Positions 25,349 through 34,105 of a stretch of DNA of 34,246 bases are shown here, one piece after another. The translations under genes were made by a program, and so were the position numbers. Each line of letters begins with the position of its first letter. Within the stretch, counting starts at the first letter, position 1. This DNA is from Cyanobacteria bacterium SBLK (GTDB taxonomy: Bacteria > Cyanobacteriota > Cyanobacteriia > Cyanobacteriales > Spirulinaceae), in the NCBI GenBank assembly GCA_017746715.1, contig JAGHZQ010000018.1, positions 1-34,246 of the forward strand. The letters run 5' to 3'. The notes under the pieces are model-generated. The model was not told where the DNA came from and did no database searches. It saw only the letters and a program-made list of their open reading frames with translations.

Positions 25349-25891
25349 GGTTTTCCTAAGTGTAACTACCGATGGGTTCAATTCTGTCACAAATTACCTT
25401 GCATTTTCAAGGGAAATTTAAATTTTTTTTCAAGGTGTCACGATTCATTAAGATTATATCTCACTCTCTCAACCAAAATCCAAAAACGTTATTTAGAATA
25501 CAAAAAAACTGAAAGATTCAGTTTATAGAGCGATTGCGACTCTCTTTCAAACAATCTCAGTAAATTATACTAACAAAGTCATTCTTTTGGCAGTTGCATC
25601 GCGATCTTTTTTTTCTTTACAAATAAAATGCTCGAGATAATTTTACAATTAATAACTTTGTCTTAACTTTATTTAATGCAACTCAACTTTACCTTAACTT
25701 TACGTTCGTAAACCGAGAACTACCGAAAAATACGCAAATCTCGATTGCCTTGTCCAATGGAACCGCAATATCGTGACATTACGGTTCTTTCCTTCTGCTA
25801 GTATTCTCTTTAGGTGAGTAACGGTAGCGAAACATTTCCCGAGATCGTAACTCTCCGTGCCAACCCACCCGGAAGTTCCCTCGCCCAGGCA
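25349..25891. other. Long AT-rich spacer without a gene
   Basis: No coding frame is supported in these 543 bp, which lie between two minus-strand genes. The region holds the likely promoter of the gene starting at 25348, the Pho-box-like repeats at 25682-25700 and a short inverted repeat GAACCG/CGGTTC around 25759-25787. The remainder is AT-rich with several T-runs. Confidence 0.5.
25682..25700 (+). promoter_or_regulatory. Pho-box-like direct repeat
   Basis: CTCAACTT (25682-25689) and CTTAACTT (25693-25700) are 8-mers separated by 3 bp, the spacing of cyanobacterial Pho boxes (8-mer repeats like CTTAACCT every 11 bp, bound by SphR/PhoB-type regulators). A further CTTAACTT at 25662-25669 is 20 bp upstream, slightly off the 11-bp period. 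It is about 335 bp from the start of the nearest gene (25348, minus strand), so its target is unclear. Confidence 0.3.
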
Positions 25892-26362
25892 TTACACTCG
25901 AACTTCAACGCGGAAAATTGTCGGTTTGCTGTTATTTTCTTCTTTCCAACCAATAGAGGCGAGAAAATCGGGAATGGATTCGGTTTCGACAACATCCGCT
26001 CCCCATTCTCCCGTTTTCAGGGTGTCGGGATCGGAACTGGTAACGGGGGTTTGTTTCTGTCCGGCCAGAAAAAGGATATGGTAAGCGCTATTTGCATATA
26101 CTTTTTGTTCTTGTCGGGTTTCTGCGAGAATTTCCGCGCAGATTTTTCCGACTTGTTGGGGTTCTAATTGTTCTGAGTCGAAGAGAATTTCCATCATCCA
26201 ATGGGCATGGGTTAAAGTACGGCCTTTAATATCGGCGCGATCGCCCAGTCCTTCTAGAAAAATAGCCGCAAATGCTTCCCGAGAGATTTCGGGAACGATC
26301 GGATCCCTTAGCGCAAAATTATGAGCGAGGAGCATTCGTCCGTTCAGGCGATCGAGATTCAT
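25892..26362 (-). CDS. Unrecognised protein, hypothetical
   Basis: ATG at 26362 (AAGGGTGA just upstream) gives 156 residues beginning MNLDRLNGRMLLAHNFALRD. A 37-residue N-terminal extension from 26473 lacks a good ribosome-binding site. Notable segments are EAFAAIFLEGLGDRAD, THAHWMMEILFDSEQL and KVYANSAYHILFLAGQKQ. The helical pattern and His/Trp positions suggest a folded soluble protein. No family was recognised. Its 3' neighbour in the same direction (24959-25348) is also unrecognised and is separated by the long spacer. Confidence 0.65.
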   Translation of the reverse strand: MNLDRLNGRMLLAHNFALRDPIVPEISREAFAAIFLEGLGDRADIKGRTLTHAHWMMEILFDSEQLEPQQVGKICAEILAETRQEQKVYANSAYHILFLAGQKQTPVTSSDPDTLKTGEWGADVVETESIPDFLASIGWKEENNSKPTIFRVEVRV

Positions 26363-26629
26363 TTTTATCACCCTTGAGTTGGAAGATTTTCGCCCTAGAG
26401 TATAGAGCAAGGTGCGCCAACAATCAAGATTACCTCGTTTGAGGTGCGATCGCTCTTGCGGTTGTTGTGTCATTCCATCAAACTGACGAATTGGCGATCG
26501 CGCGCAAAAAATTCATTTATATCACTTAAAATTTATCACAATAAATCTCGTCTCGAAAACCATGCTTTTTTGTGAAACAAAATTTTCTTTCTTGAATAAA
26601 AAGATATGGTATCTTAATTATAGTATTCC

Positions 26630-26752
26630 CATTACTCTGAATTTCCCGAACAATCTTGCCCAATCAAGCGATCGGGTGGGAAATCGAGAGTAATGAGAAG
26701 CGTACCTCGATAAGAAATTCCTAACTCATCTGACAAGTTAGGGATTTTTTTT
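26630..26752 (+). ncRNA. Candidate small RNA A ending in a Rho-independent terminator
   Basis: A TATAGT -10-like box (26619-26624) lies just before CATTACTCT (26630-26638), which pairs exactly with AGAGTAATG (26687-26695). Inside it, ATTTCCC pairs with GGGAAAT (about 26641-26684), making a long interrupted stem. Single-stranded sequence with ACCTCGAT follows, and a terminator stem (26718-26744) ends in T8 (26745-26752). No ORF fits. A second, related copy follows at 26777-26924. It does not match any cyanobacterial small RNA that I can recall, and I could not search Rfam. Confidence 0.45.
26718..26752 (+). terminator. Rho-independent terminator of candidate RNA A
   Basis: CCTAACT (26720-26726) pairs with AGTTAGG (26736-26742), extended by a G-T pair and a T-A pair, with a 9-base loop, followed by eight T's (26745-26752) on the + strand. 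Confidence 0.75.
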
Positions 26753-26776
26753 GGCGATCGCAGTTATATTTAGATT

Positions 26777-26924
26777 TGGAGGCGATCGAGTCAATGCCTC
26801 AGAGCTTCGCGAAAATCTTGAAAAAAGTTTCCCGATTTCTCGGTTTAGAGAAGAAGAGAGTAATGGTAGATGCACCCCGATGGCAAATCCCTAACTCATT
26901 TGATGAGAGTTAGGGATTTTTTTT
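26777..26924 (+). ncRNA. Candidate small RNA B, related to A
   Basis: The segment shares with A the order TTTCCCGA, TCGG, GAGAGTAATG, ACCCCGAT, CCCTAACTCAT, GTTAGGGA and T8, with changes and indels between. The A-specific 5' arm CATTACTCT is not present; instead a short hairpin CCGA/TCGG (26832-26843) forms. A TATATT box (26765-26770) could be a -10, placing the 5' end near 26777, which is a guess. No ORF fits. B ends against the stop codon of the minus-strand gene at 26923. Confidence 0.4.
26885..26924. terminator. 13-bp perfect terminator hairpin, possibly bidirectional
   Basis: AAATCCCTAACTC (26885-26897) and GAGTTAGGGATTT (26907-26919) are exact complements with a 9-base loop. T8 (26917-26924) ends the + strand. 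The minus-strand gene's TAA (26925-26923) touches the same A/T run, so transcripts of that gene also run into this hairpin and may stop there. Confidence 0.8.
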
Positions 26925-27144
26925 ACTCGGCGATCGCTTCAAACGACTGCACCTCCAAAACCGGGCCGATCGCGGCAAAGGTCATCACGTCTTCGCGAAT
27001 TTGCCCGGTAATTTTCGCTTTGAGTCCATCCTGACAAAGTTCTGGGGGTGCATCTTTCAACTCGTAGGTTTGCCCCGACTCGGCAACTAGAGCGAATGTA
27101 CCTACTCCGATATCCTTCCATGCAATCGTACCCGTTATTTCCAT
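26923..27144 (-). CDS. Small conserved-looking protein, probable beta-barrel (OB-like)
   Basis: The 73-residue protein begins MEITGTIAWKDIGVGTFALV, followed by ESGQTYELKDAPPELCQDGLKAKITG and QIREDVMTFAAIGPVLEVQS. The beta-strand-rich pattern (xGTI..K.., G..Y.L, G..AKITG) is that of small cyanobacterial and proteobacterial proteins with an OB-like fold; the exact family name is uncertain. No signal peptide. The stop overlaps the A-run of the terminator at 26885-26924. It follows the RNase HI gene's start region at 27206-27913 in the same direction. Confidence 0.7.
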   Translation of the reverse strand: MEITGTIAWKDIGVGTFALVAESGQTYELKDAPPELCQDGLKAKITGQIREDVMTFAAIGPVLEVQSFEAIAE

Positions 27145-27205
27145 TGCGTTCGTAAAGCGTGGCAGTCGCCGTATCGCTCCTCATTCCTTTCCTTTTAACT
27201 GTAGC

Positions 27206-27913
27206 CTATTCCCTGTCTCCATTTAAAGCGGCCTTTGATGCAGCAACGGCCAAGCGATCGACGCGATTATTGAGGGGATCGCTGGCGTGTCCCTTGACCC
27301 AAATCCATTTAACTTGATGAATTCGTGCAAGGCGATCGATTTCCGCCCATAAATCTTGATTGGTTTTGCGCTTCCAATTGCGCGTCATGGTATTAACAAT
27401 TAACTGACTATCCGTATGTAAATAAACCAAACAGGGATATTTTAAGGCTTTTAAGGCTTCAATAACAGCCATCATTTCCATGCGATTGTTGGTGGTTTTT
27501 TCCTCTGCCGAACCTGACAATTCTTTACAATGTTCTCCATATTTCAAGATCGCTCCCCATCCTCCTGTCCCGGGATTGCCCGAACAAGCACCGTCGGTAT
27601 AGATAATCACTTCTTTTCGGGAAGAGGTGTCGGATTTGGGAATAATTGAAGGTATATTTTCATCTTGTTTCGCGATCTGTTTCTTAATATTTTTTGTTGG
27701 GGTTAAAGATGATTTTTTAAGATGTTTATTTTTTAAGGCAATAAATTCTTCTGCGATTGCAACCTCGATTTTTCTACCGATTAATGCTTCTTTCCAACCC
27801 GATCGTAAGGGATAACTCATCCCTAAGAGCTGTAATTGCGCCTTCGACCAACTGCCGCGATCGCTTCTTCCCGCTGCGAGAAATTCTTCTGTAATTTCGA
27901 CTTTCTCTAACAT
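27206..27913 (-). CDS. rnhA: Ribonuclease HI with N-terminal extension
   Basis: The 235-residue protein has a C-terminal RNase HI domain (about 100-230) with all active-site residues visible: Asp107 ([12 protein letters not shown]), Glu146 (NNRMEMMAV), Asp168 ([10 protein letters not shown]), His209 (VKGHA) and Asp219 (NNRVDRLA). It cleaves the RNA strand of RNA-DNA hybrids. The first ~100 residues are an extra region ([16 protein letters not shown]; basic linker KNKHLKKSS) not found in classic E. coli RnhA (155 aa). The gene lies 8 bp downstream of the histidine-kinase gene, suggesting co-transcription. Confidence 0.95.
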   Translation of the reverse strand: MLEKVEITEEFLAAGRSDRGSWSKAQLQLLGMSYPLRSGWKEALIGRKIEVAIAEEFIALKNKHLKKSSLTPTKNIKKQIAKQDENIPSIIPKSDTSSRKEVIIYTDGACSGNPGTGGWGAILKYGEHCKELSGSAEEKTTNNRMEMMAVIEALKALKYPCLVYLHTDSQLIVNTMTRNWKRKTNQDLWAEIDRLARIHQVKWIWVKGHASDPLNNRVDRLAVAASKAALNGDRE

Positions 27914-27920
27914 AATTGTA

Positions 27921-29423
27921 CTAAGAAATGCTACGGTTTTCTGTTTGCGGCTGTAATTCTCTCTCTTCTACCGTAAGAGGCAAAGAGATAATAAATTCCG
28001 TGCCCTCGCCAATCTCAGATCGAAAAGAGATTTTTCCGCCGTGTTTCTCTTCAATAATTTGCTTGCTCAAAGCCAATCCCAAGCCCGTCCCTTTGCCAAC
28101 TTCTTTAGTCGTAAATAAGAATTCAAAAACGGATTTTTGAATGTCATCTGGAATGCCAGCACCATTATCGCGAATCCGAATTTGCACGGCTTTTTCGGCT
28201 TCCATTTCTAAATTCTCCACGATTTCCGTCGCGATCGCAATCTGCTTTTGTTCTTGACTTTCTGTTTCTTCTAAGGCATCAATTGCATTAGCTAAAATAT
28301 TCATAAAAACTTGGTTCAGTTGCCCCGGAAAACATTTTACTTCTGGGATATTACCATACTCTTGAATCACTTGAATTTCAGGAGAATCTCCACGATCTTT
28401 CAAACGATGTTTTAAAATAATTAATGTACTATTAATACCTTGATGAATATCAAAAGGAATCTTCGCAGTGCTATCTTTCCGCGAAAAAATACGTAAAGAT
28501 TCACTGATTTGCTGCAAGCGATCTACACCTCGATTCAATGACTTAAAAAGTTTAGGAAAATCTTCTAGTAGATAGTCAATTTCAATATCTTCAGCATGAG
28601 CGCTAATTTCAGAGCTTGGATTCTTTAACTCATTTTTATATAATGAAAAATGCTCTTTTAAAGAATTTAGATATTCTTGTCCGTGTTCTAAATTACCTTG
28701 CAAAAATCCGAGAGGATTATTTATTTCATGAGCAATACCAGCAACAAGTTGTCCCAAAACAGACATTTTTTCAGCTTGAACTAACTGAAGTTGTGCGTGT
28801 TGCAATTCCGCAATTTTTGTATTCAGAATTTGATTCAAATTTTCGAGTTCGTAATTTTTCTCTTGAAGTTGTTGATTTTTTTCAATCAGCTCTTGACTTT
28901 GCAAAGAGTTAACTTCTTGCAATTTTCTCTGAAATTGATAGAGTTGAATGTGAGTAGATACCCGTACCAAAACTTCTTGAAATTCAAAAGGTTTTGTGAT
29001 ATAATCTACTCCACCGACTTCAAATCCTTTAATCCGACTGAATGATTCATTTAAGGCGCTAATAAAAATAACGGGAATATCGCTAGTTAGTACATCGTTT
29101 TTGAGTGCTTGGCAAACTTCGTAACCATCCATCTCCGGCATATTAATATCCAACAAAATAAGATCGGGAGGATTAAGTTTTGTTGTAGATAGTGCCAATT
29201 TTCCTGTAGAAACCGGACGAACTTTGTAGCCGCTCTTATTGAGTAAACTCGCTAATAATCGTAAATTATTTGGATTATCGTCAACAATAACAATATTCCC
29301 TTTATAATTTTTTTTCGTCGCTTTAGCCATTGGGAGTGCAGTAGGGGTCGGGTTGAATAATCGAACTGGCTTATTTTCAATGATGACAGAATTATCGCAA
29401 AATTCTTTCTTCAATTGCACCAT
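27921..29423 (-). CDS. Receiver-histidine kinase hybrid (response regulator receiver fused to HisKA/HATPase)
   Basis: ATG at 29423 (GAGGAG 7 bp upstream) gives 500 residues; a GTG at 29459 would add 12. The receiver domain (about 40-160) has VDDN, phosphoacceptor Asp92 ([13 protein letters not shown]) and Lys144 (TKPF). A coiled coil (160-220) links to a HisKA domain with H-box His232 ([11 protein letters not shown]). The HATPase domain has an N-box ([13 protein letters not shown]), G1 (RDNGAGIP) and G2 ([10 protein letters not shown]). There is no membrane segment or other sensor, so input probably comes by phosphorylation of the receiver, as in phosphorelay hybrids. A partner response regulator is not adjacent. 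Confidence 0.93.
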   Translation of the reverse strand: MVQLKKEFCDNSVIIENKPVRLFNPTPTALPMAKATKKNYKGNIVIVDDNPNNLRLLASLLNKSGYKVRPVSTGKLALSTTKLNPPDLILLDINMPEMDGYEVCQALKNDVLTSDIPVIFISALNESFSRIKGFEVGGVDYITKPFEFQEVLVRVSTHIQLYQFQRKLQEVNSLQSQELIEKNQQLQEKNYELENLNQILNTKIAELQHAQLQLVQAEKMSVLGQLVAGIAHEINNPLGFLQGNLEHGQEYLNSLKEHFSLYKNELKNPSSEISAHAEDIEIDYLLEDFPKLFKSLNRGVDRLQQISESLRIFSRKDSTAKIPFDIHQGINSTLIILKHRLKDRGDSPEIQVIQEYGNIPEVKCFPGQLNQVFMNILANAIDALEETESQEQKQIAIATEIVENLEMEAEKAVQIRIRDNGAGIPDDIQKSVFEFLFTTKEVGKGTGLGLALSKQIIEEKHGGKISFRSEIGEGTEFIISLPLTVEERELQPQTENRSIS

Positions 29424-29717
29424 TTTGACTCCTCGATCGGATCCTTTTTTTTGTCTCACGATAATAATTAACGTTTGGGTTTAACCTTTGTAAGATTATA
29501 CCTCTATTTTGTTAGAAAGCAAGATCGGTAAATATTGGGAGAACGAGAGGTACGACCATCCAGACAACAAGAGATAAATCAGAAAAATTACGTAAAATAT
29601 GCAAGCGGCAAAGATATTCCGGACAGTTTTTTATTCCCTGCTGTTGGTAATTGGGGTAACATCTCGGCGGTATGATAACAAATGAAGAAATTTTGCTATC
29701 CGAATTCGCGAACCGCC

Positions 29718-30938
29718 ATGCAAACCCTCGATCCCCCCAAAGTTGCTGCATCTTCCCCATTGGTCGATACCGCCATTCACCGACGCAGAACCCGCCCCGT
29801 TCCCGTTGGTAACGTTACGATCGGCGGCGGTTATCCCGTGGTGGTGCAGTCCATGATTAATGAGGATACCCTCGATATTGAGGGTTCGGTGGCTGCCATT
29901 CGTCGCCTGCATGAAATTGGTTGCGAAATCGTTCGGGTTACGGTGCCTAGCCTGGCTCATGCGAAGGCACTCGCAGAGATTAAAGAGAAACTCTTTGCCA
30001 CCTATCAGCCCGTTCCTCTCGTGGCGGACGTTCACCACAATGGCATGAAAATTGCTCTAGAGGTGGCAAAACATGTGGATAAAGTCAGAATTAATCCGGG
30101 GTTATATGTTTTTGAAAAACCGAAAGCCGATCGCGAGGAATATACGGAAACAGAATTTACCGAGATTGGCGATCGCATTCGGGAGACTCTCGAACCTTTA
30201 GTGATTAGCCTCCGCGACCAAAATAAGGCCATGCGGATCGGGGTTAATCACGGCTCTCTGGCAGAACGGATGCTGTTTACTTATGGGGATACTCCCGAGG
30301 GGATGGTGGAGTCTGCCCTCGAGTTTATCCGCATTTGCGAATCCCTCAATTACTACAATTTGGTGATTTCCTTGAAAGCCTCTCGCGTTCCCGTCATGCT
30401 GTCTGCTTATCGTCTCATGGCTAAGCGGATGGACGAGTTAGGGATGGATTATCCCCTGCATTTGGGGGTTACGGAAGCGGGAGATGGAGAATACGGACGC
30501 ATTAAATCGACGGCAGGGATCGGGACGCTTTTAGCGGAAGGCATTGGCGATACCATTCGCGTCTCTTTGACGGAAGCCCCAGAAAAAGAGATTCCCGTTT
30601 GTTACAGCATTCTGCAAGCCTTGGGATTGCGAAAAACAATGGTAGAGTATGTGGCCTGCCCTTCTTGCGGTCGCACTCTCTTCAATTTGGAAAGCGTATT
30701 GGATAAAGTTCGCGAAGCCACGAAACACCTCACGGGTCTGGATATTGCCGTGATGGGGTGCATCGTCAACGGACCCGGAGAGATGGCAGATGCCGATTAT
30801 GGTTATGTGGGCAAACAAGCAGGTTATATTGCCCTCTATCGCGGTCGAGAGGAAATTAAGCGGGTTCCTGAAGAGAAGGGGGTAGAAGAACTGATTGGTT
30901 TGATTAAAGCCGACGGGCGTTGGGTGGAACCGGATTAG
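29718..30938 (+). CDS. ispG: 4-hydroxy-3-methylbut-2-enyl diphosphate synthase
   Basis: ATG at 29718 (MQTLDPPK) gives 406 residues, the usual cyanobacterial length; 29682 would add 12. It has an N-terminal TIM-barrel domain ([25 protein letters not shown] and [13 protein letters not shown]) and the C-terminal [4Fe-4S] domain with Cys314, Cys317 (CPSCGRT) and Cys348 ([10 protein letters not shown]). It converts MEcPP to HMBPP in the MEP isoprenoid pathway, using ferredoxin in cyanobacteria. It stands alone, followed by the hairpins at 30945-31009. Confidence 0.98.
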   Translation: MQTLDPPKVAASSPLVDTAIHRRRTRPVPVGNVTIGGGYPVVVQSMINEDTLDIEGSVAAIRRLHEIGCEIVRVTVPSLAHAKALAEIKEKLFATYQPVPLVADVHHNGMKIALEVAKHVDKVRINPGLYVFEKPKADREEYTETEFTEIGDRIRETLEPLVISLRDQNKAMRIGVNHGSLAERMLFTYGDTPEGMVESALEFIRICESLNYYNLVISLKASRVPVMLSAYRLMAKRMDELGMDYPLHLGVTEAGDGEYGRIKSTAGIGTLLAEGIGDTIRVSLTEAPEKEIPVCYSILQALGLRKTMVEYVACPSCGRTLFNLESVLDKVREATKHLTGLDIAVMGCIVNGPGEMADADYGYVGKQAGYIALYRGREEIKRVPEEKGVEELIGLIKADGRWVEPD

Positions 30939-30944
30939 TTATTA

Positions 30945-30987
30945 AGTTGTTGGTTGTTGGTTATTTGGAGTCAAACAACCAACAACT
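30945..30987 (+). terminator. Hairpin downstream of ispG built from GTTGTTG repeats
   Basis: AGTTGTTGGTTGTT (30945-30958) and AACAACCAACAACT (30974-30987) are exact reverse complements (14 bp) separated by 15 bases, just after the ispG stop. The arms are short tandem repeats like those common in cyanobacterial spacers. A T-tract is absent, but the position fits a terminator. Confidence 0.5.
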
Positions 30988-30991
30988 AACC

Positions 30992-31009
30992 CTCCCCTAA
31001 GAGGGGGAG
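30992..31009. terminator. GC hairpin between ispG and the convergent gene
   Basis: CTCCCC (30992-30997) pairs with GGGGAG (31004-31009), six bases apart, next to the longer hairpin. It may terminate the convergent gene at 31031 or ispG. No T-tract. Confidence 0.35.
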
Positions 31010-31030
31010 AGCAAGAGGGAAAAAGGCAAA

Positions 31031-31378
31031 TTATTGGCTATCTGCTTCTTCTCCAGCCAGTAAATTCTCAAAGCGTTCTTTTGACCAACGTTCGTTGAAG
31101 TAGGCAACAGCTTCGATCGCCGATAAACGAACCAACCATGTGGTGCGTCGATAGGCTTTATCTTCGATTTCTTCTTCGTCGGAAGTGGAGAGGGCGAGGA
31201 GTTCGACAAACTCCCAGTCTACATGAATGGGAACGCCAGCAAAACTATCGTTATTGGTCTCGATGCGAACTTTTGTACCCTGTTGTAGGGCTTCCTCGAG
31301 CCGTTCGTAGAGGAGATTGGTCGAGTAGCAGAGGGCATTCCGTATCGCGTTGGAGAGACGTTTGAACGATTCGTGCAT
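31031..31378 (-). CDS. Unrecognised protein, possibly regulatory or structural
   Basis: The 115-residue protein begins MHESFKRLSNAIRNALCYST, followed by NNDSFAGVPIHVDWEFVELL and YRRTTWLVRLSAIEAVAYFN. The G-x-x-V-x-V-D-x-x-F/L-E/V-L pattern resembles Sm-like or DUF-type small beta-barrel proteins found in cyanobacteria, but I cannot name it. It has no signal peptide. An 86-bp spacer separates its start from the DUF1816 gene upstream. Confidence 0.7.
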   Translation of the reverse strand: MHESFKRLSNAIRNALCYSTNLLYERLEEALQQGTKVRIETNNDSFAGVPIHVDWEFVELLALSTSDEEEIEDKAYRRTTWLVRLSAIEAVAYFNERWSKERFENLLAGEEADSQ

Positions 31379-31464
31379 TTTCTTCTTAGCGTTTGACGGG
31401 ACAAGGGCGGAGGTCGCCCTTCCACCTTATCATACGCTTAGATATGCCGTTCTCTCCCGATTTT

Positions 31465-31740
31465 TTAAGCAAAGGTGGGGGAGGTTCGCGATCTTGCGGG
31501 GGGATCTTCTTCAAAGACAGTTAAATTTTTGGGTTTGCATTGGGCAATAGCATATTTAATATCTCTGGCACCTTCTCGTTCTAAATCTTCTAGATATCCG
31601 GGTAAATTTTGCTCGGCTTCTTTGGCATGGGGAAAGGGTCCGAAATAATACAAGCATTCAGGGGCATCCGTTCTGAGTTCGATCCAGTAGGCCAAACCGA
31701 GACGCTCTAATAGGGAAAGAGAAAGTTCCGATAATCTCAT
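31465..31740 (-). CDS. DUF1816 domain protein
   Basis: The 91-residue protein shows the DUF1816 pattern: LAYWIELRTDAPECLYYFGP (residues ~16-35), PHAKEAEQNLPGYLEDLEREG, and a tail CKPKNLTVFEED. DUF1816 is a short cyanobacterial family of unknown function. The C-terminal end (DPPARSRTSPTFA) is divergent. The N-terminal MRLSELSLSLLERLG is a helix. Confidence 0.8.
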   Translation of the reverse strand: MRLSELSLSLLERLGLAYWIELRTDAPECLYYFGPFPHAKEAEQNLPGYLEDLEREGARDIKYAIAQCKPKNLTVFEEDPPARSRTSPTFA

Positions 31741-31986
31741 AGTTTCCTCGAGTAGATGTACGGGCGATCGGACAAACGACTAAATTCTAGGCCAACTCTG
31801 AAAAAAAAGAATGAGAATCTCGTGAAGAGTTTTTTGGGTGTATTTATTTTTTACATTAATTCCATGAAAAAATAGCTTTACTCGAGGGATGGATAAGGTA
31901 TGTTTACTCACTCTTCGCAATAGCGATAGTCAAATCTTTTGAGTCCCGATCGCAAGCGTTTTATTTTATGGTTGGCGATCGCGTTT

Positions 31987-32727
31987 TTATCGCAGGAGGG
32001 CTTCGGCGTGTTGTTCGTAGAGCAAAAGAACGCCACTGAATAAAACAAAACAGATAACGATTTGTCGAAAGCGCTTTTTGCTAATTCTTTCTACAATTAA
32101 ATGTCCCAGCCAGTTTCCCGGAAATGCAGCTAAACCCAAGAGGATTCCATAACCTAAATAAGGGAGGGTGAGAATGCCGAAGACGGTATAAGCGATCGCT
32201 TTAACGACTTGGAGAATAGCGCGGTTCATGGCTTGGGTGGCGAGCAATTCTTCTTTTTCCAAGCCATAACTGAGATAAAAGGGAGTCAAAATCGGTCCCA
32301 TACTGCCGATTAAACCCGAGAGGAAAGAGTAGAACAAACCGGCAGGTAAAAAATACCAACTCCGCACGGGAAAGATTTTTCCATCCTTACGAAAAAGATA
32401 GGTTAGGGCGGAACAAATGAGGAAGAAAGCCAGTAATAAACTCAACCATTCTATTTTTAATCGAGTGAGGGTAAATGCTCCCCAACAAGCGCCGATTAAC
32501 GTGCCGCTAATCTCCCAGCGCACGACTTTCCAGTTAATTTTATCCCAATAAATAGTCGCCCGTTCGACGTTCCCGAATAATGCACCAATGGTAATCGTTG
32601 CGGGGACGGCTGCGGTGCCCAATAGAAGACTCACGACGGGGATCAAAATTAAAGAACTTCCCCCTCCCGCGATCGCGCTGACAAACCACCCCAAGCTCCC
32701 GGTAATGAGTAAAATTGATACTAACAA
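31987..32727 (-). CDS. TauE/SafE (TSUP) family membrane transporter
   Basis: The 246-residue protein has about eight hydrophobic segments. The first block, GWFVSAIAGGGSSLILIPVV, and the repeat in the second half, SFLSGLIGSMGPILTPFYLS, are typical of TSUP transporters, which export sulfite, sulfonates or other organic anions. The substrate cannot be told. The ATG at 32727 has no strong ribosome-binding site. It stands apart from its neighbours by 246 bp on the left and 183 bp on the right. Confidence 0.88.
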   Translation of the reverse strand: MLVSILLITGSLGWFVSAIAGGGSSLILIPVVSLLLGTAAVPATITIGALFGNVERATIYWDKINWKVVRWEISGTLIGACWGAFTLTRLKIEWLSLLLAFFLICSALTYLFRKDGKIFPVRSWYFLPAGLFYSFLSGLIGSMGPILTPFYLSYGLEKEELLATQAMNRAILQVVKAIAYTVFGILTLPYLGYGILLGLAAFPGNWLGHLIVERISKKRFRQIVICFVLFSGVLLLYEQHAEALLR

Positions 32728-32910
32728 GGTCTTATTATTCTAAATTTTTATAATATTTTAATCTTTTCTGGCCGCGAGTTATAGAATCGAGCGAAAAAAA
32801 ATCGTGCGATCGCGTAGAATTACGGAATTGTCACCTTTTCTCTTCACATTTTATCCGGGATATTGGGAAAGCGATCGCGTTACTCTAGAGATAGTATTGG
32901 AGGATACAAA

Positions 32911-33483
32911 ATGCGAGCAAATCTGGGGGGTGAAATTGCACCCGATGAAATTATTGGGCGCGATCGCCTAATCGAACGATTATGGCGCGTTTTAGAACGG
33001 CAAAGTCTCATTTTGAGTGTGGAACGTCGCATGGGAAAAACCTGCGTCATTCGTAAAATGGCGGCGTATCCGCCAGAGAACAAATTGATCGTTCTTCGCA
33101 ATGTTGAGGATCTGGGTTCTCCTTTGGAATTCGTACAAGCAGTTTTGCAAGATGTAGAACAGTATTTGAGCCAATATAAACGCACGGCAGGAAAAGCACG
33201 GGAAGTGTTAAGAAATCTGACCGATTTTGAATTGAAAGGGATGGAATTGGGGATCGAACTCCCCGATATTGCGGCTTCTCATTGGAAGATTTTGTTAACG
33301 CGAACAATTGAGGATTTGCTCGAAGCGCGAGAGGGCGATCGCTTGATTTTCTTTTGGGATGAAATGCCCCATATGTTGCGTCAAATGGACAAAAAAGAAG
33401 CAATGGAAATGTTGGACCTATTGCGACGCTTGCGACAAACTTATGGTGGTTTGAGAATGGTTTTTACGGGGGAGATATTTTAG
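32911..33483 (+). pseudogene. Truncated AAA-type ATPase gene
   Basis: ATG at 32911 follows GGAGG at a good distance; the longer start at 32863 is unlikely. The 190-residue product has a Walker A-like SVERRMGKTCVIRKM and Walker B-like RLIFFWDEMPHML, as in cyanobacterial ATP-binding proteins several hundred residues long. It stops at TAG 33481-33483 after GGLRMVFTGEIF, shortly after the point where the intact proteins continue with further ATPase core. From about 33471 a TPR reading frame replaces it. I infer a recombination or deletion that joined two genes. Confidence 0.8.
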
Positions 33484-33947
33484 ATCGATTAAAACGGTAT
33501 AAAGAAGCTATTGAATCTTATAATAAAGCAATACAAATAGAGCCAGAATATGCTTGGGCTTGGTTTCAAAAAAGTTGGAGTTCAGATATCTTAGGTCAAT
33601 ATGAGAAAGCATTAGAATCTTGCAAAAACGCAATTGAGTTAGGATATAAGGACTCAAGTATTTTTTTTAATCGTGCCATCGCTCTCCTAGGTCTTAATTC
33701 TTAGCAAGAAGGAATTCAATCTCTGAATCAGGGATTCGATCGCATCGAAAATCAAGATGAAATAAGCTCAGATGATACCCAATTAATAGCTCGTATCTTG
33801 TTTGAAAACTATCAAAATACAGATATTTGGCGAACTCGCCTTAATACTTTAATTGAAATTTACGAGAAACACCAAGCACTCTCAATCTTTGCTCAAGGAC
33901 TCACCCGCAGTATTCCCATGTTAATGACTCCAACTCAGCCAGTTTAA
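33471..33947 (+). pseudogene. TPR-repeat gene remnant with in-frame stop
   Basis: In a different frame from the ATPase fragment, the sequence reads GDILDRLKRYKEAIESYNKA, then IQIEPEYAWAWFQKSW, GQYEKALESCKNAIELG and FNRAIALLGLNS, where TAG (33702-33704) interrupts. Reading continues QEGIQSLNQGFDRIENQDE to TAA at 33945-33947 after SIPMLMTPTQPV. A one-base shift after MLM would allow ~35 more codons, so a frameshift near the end is possible. No start codon is left: the 5' part was lost at the junction with the ATPase gene. Confidence 0.85.
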
Positions 33948-34105
33948 ACGATATGTTCGGACAGGTCAACTGTTTTATACATCGTCTATTTTTCAATCCT
34001 TCAGAGAGATTGCTTTAATTCATCCAAAGTATAGCACCCAAACTATTCTAAGTTCGGTAGCGATCGCATCACCTAATCGACTTAATAGAAAACAAGATGA
34101 AATTA

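Larger units (their letters stand above)
26363..26922. other. Spacer holding two tandem terminator-ended sequences
   Basis: No coding frame is supported beyond the possible N-terminal extension of the 26362 gene. The right half (26619-26924) contains the two candidate small RNA genes described separately. The left part (26474-26600) is AT-rich and may hold the promoter for the first. Confidence 0.5.

Noticed and set aside
31800..31860. A-run and T-run sequence as a TauE terminator
   Set aside because: The possible stem (ACTCT/AGAGT) is short with a 20-base loop and the T-run is on the wrong side for a clear call.
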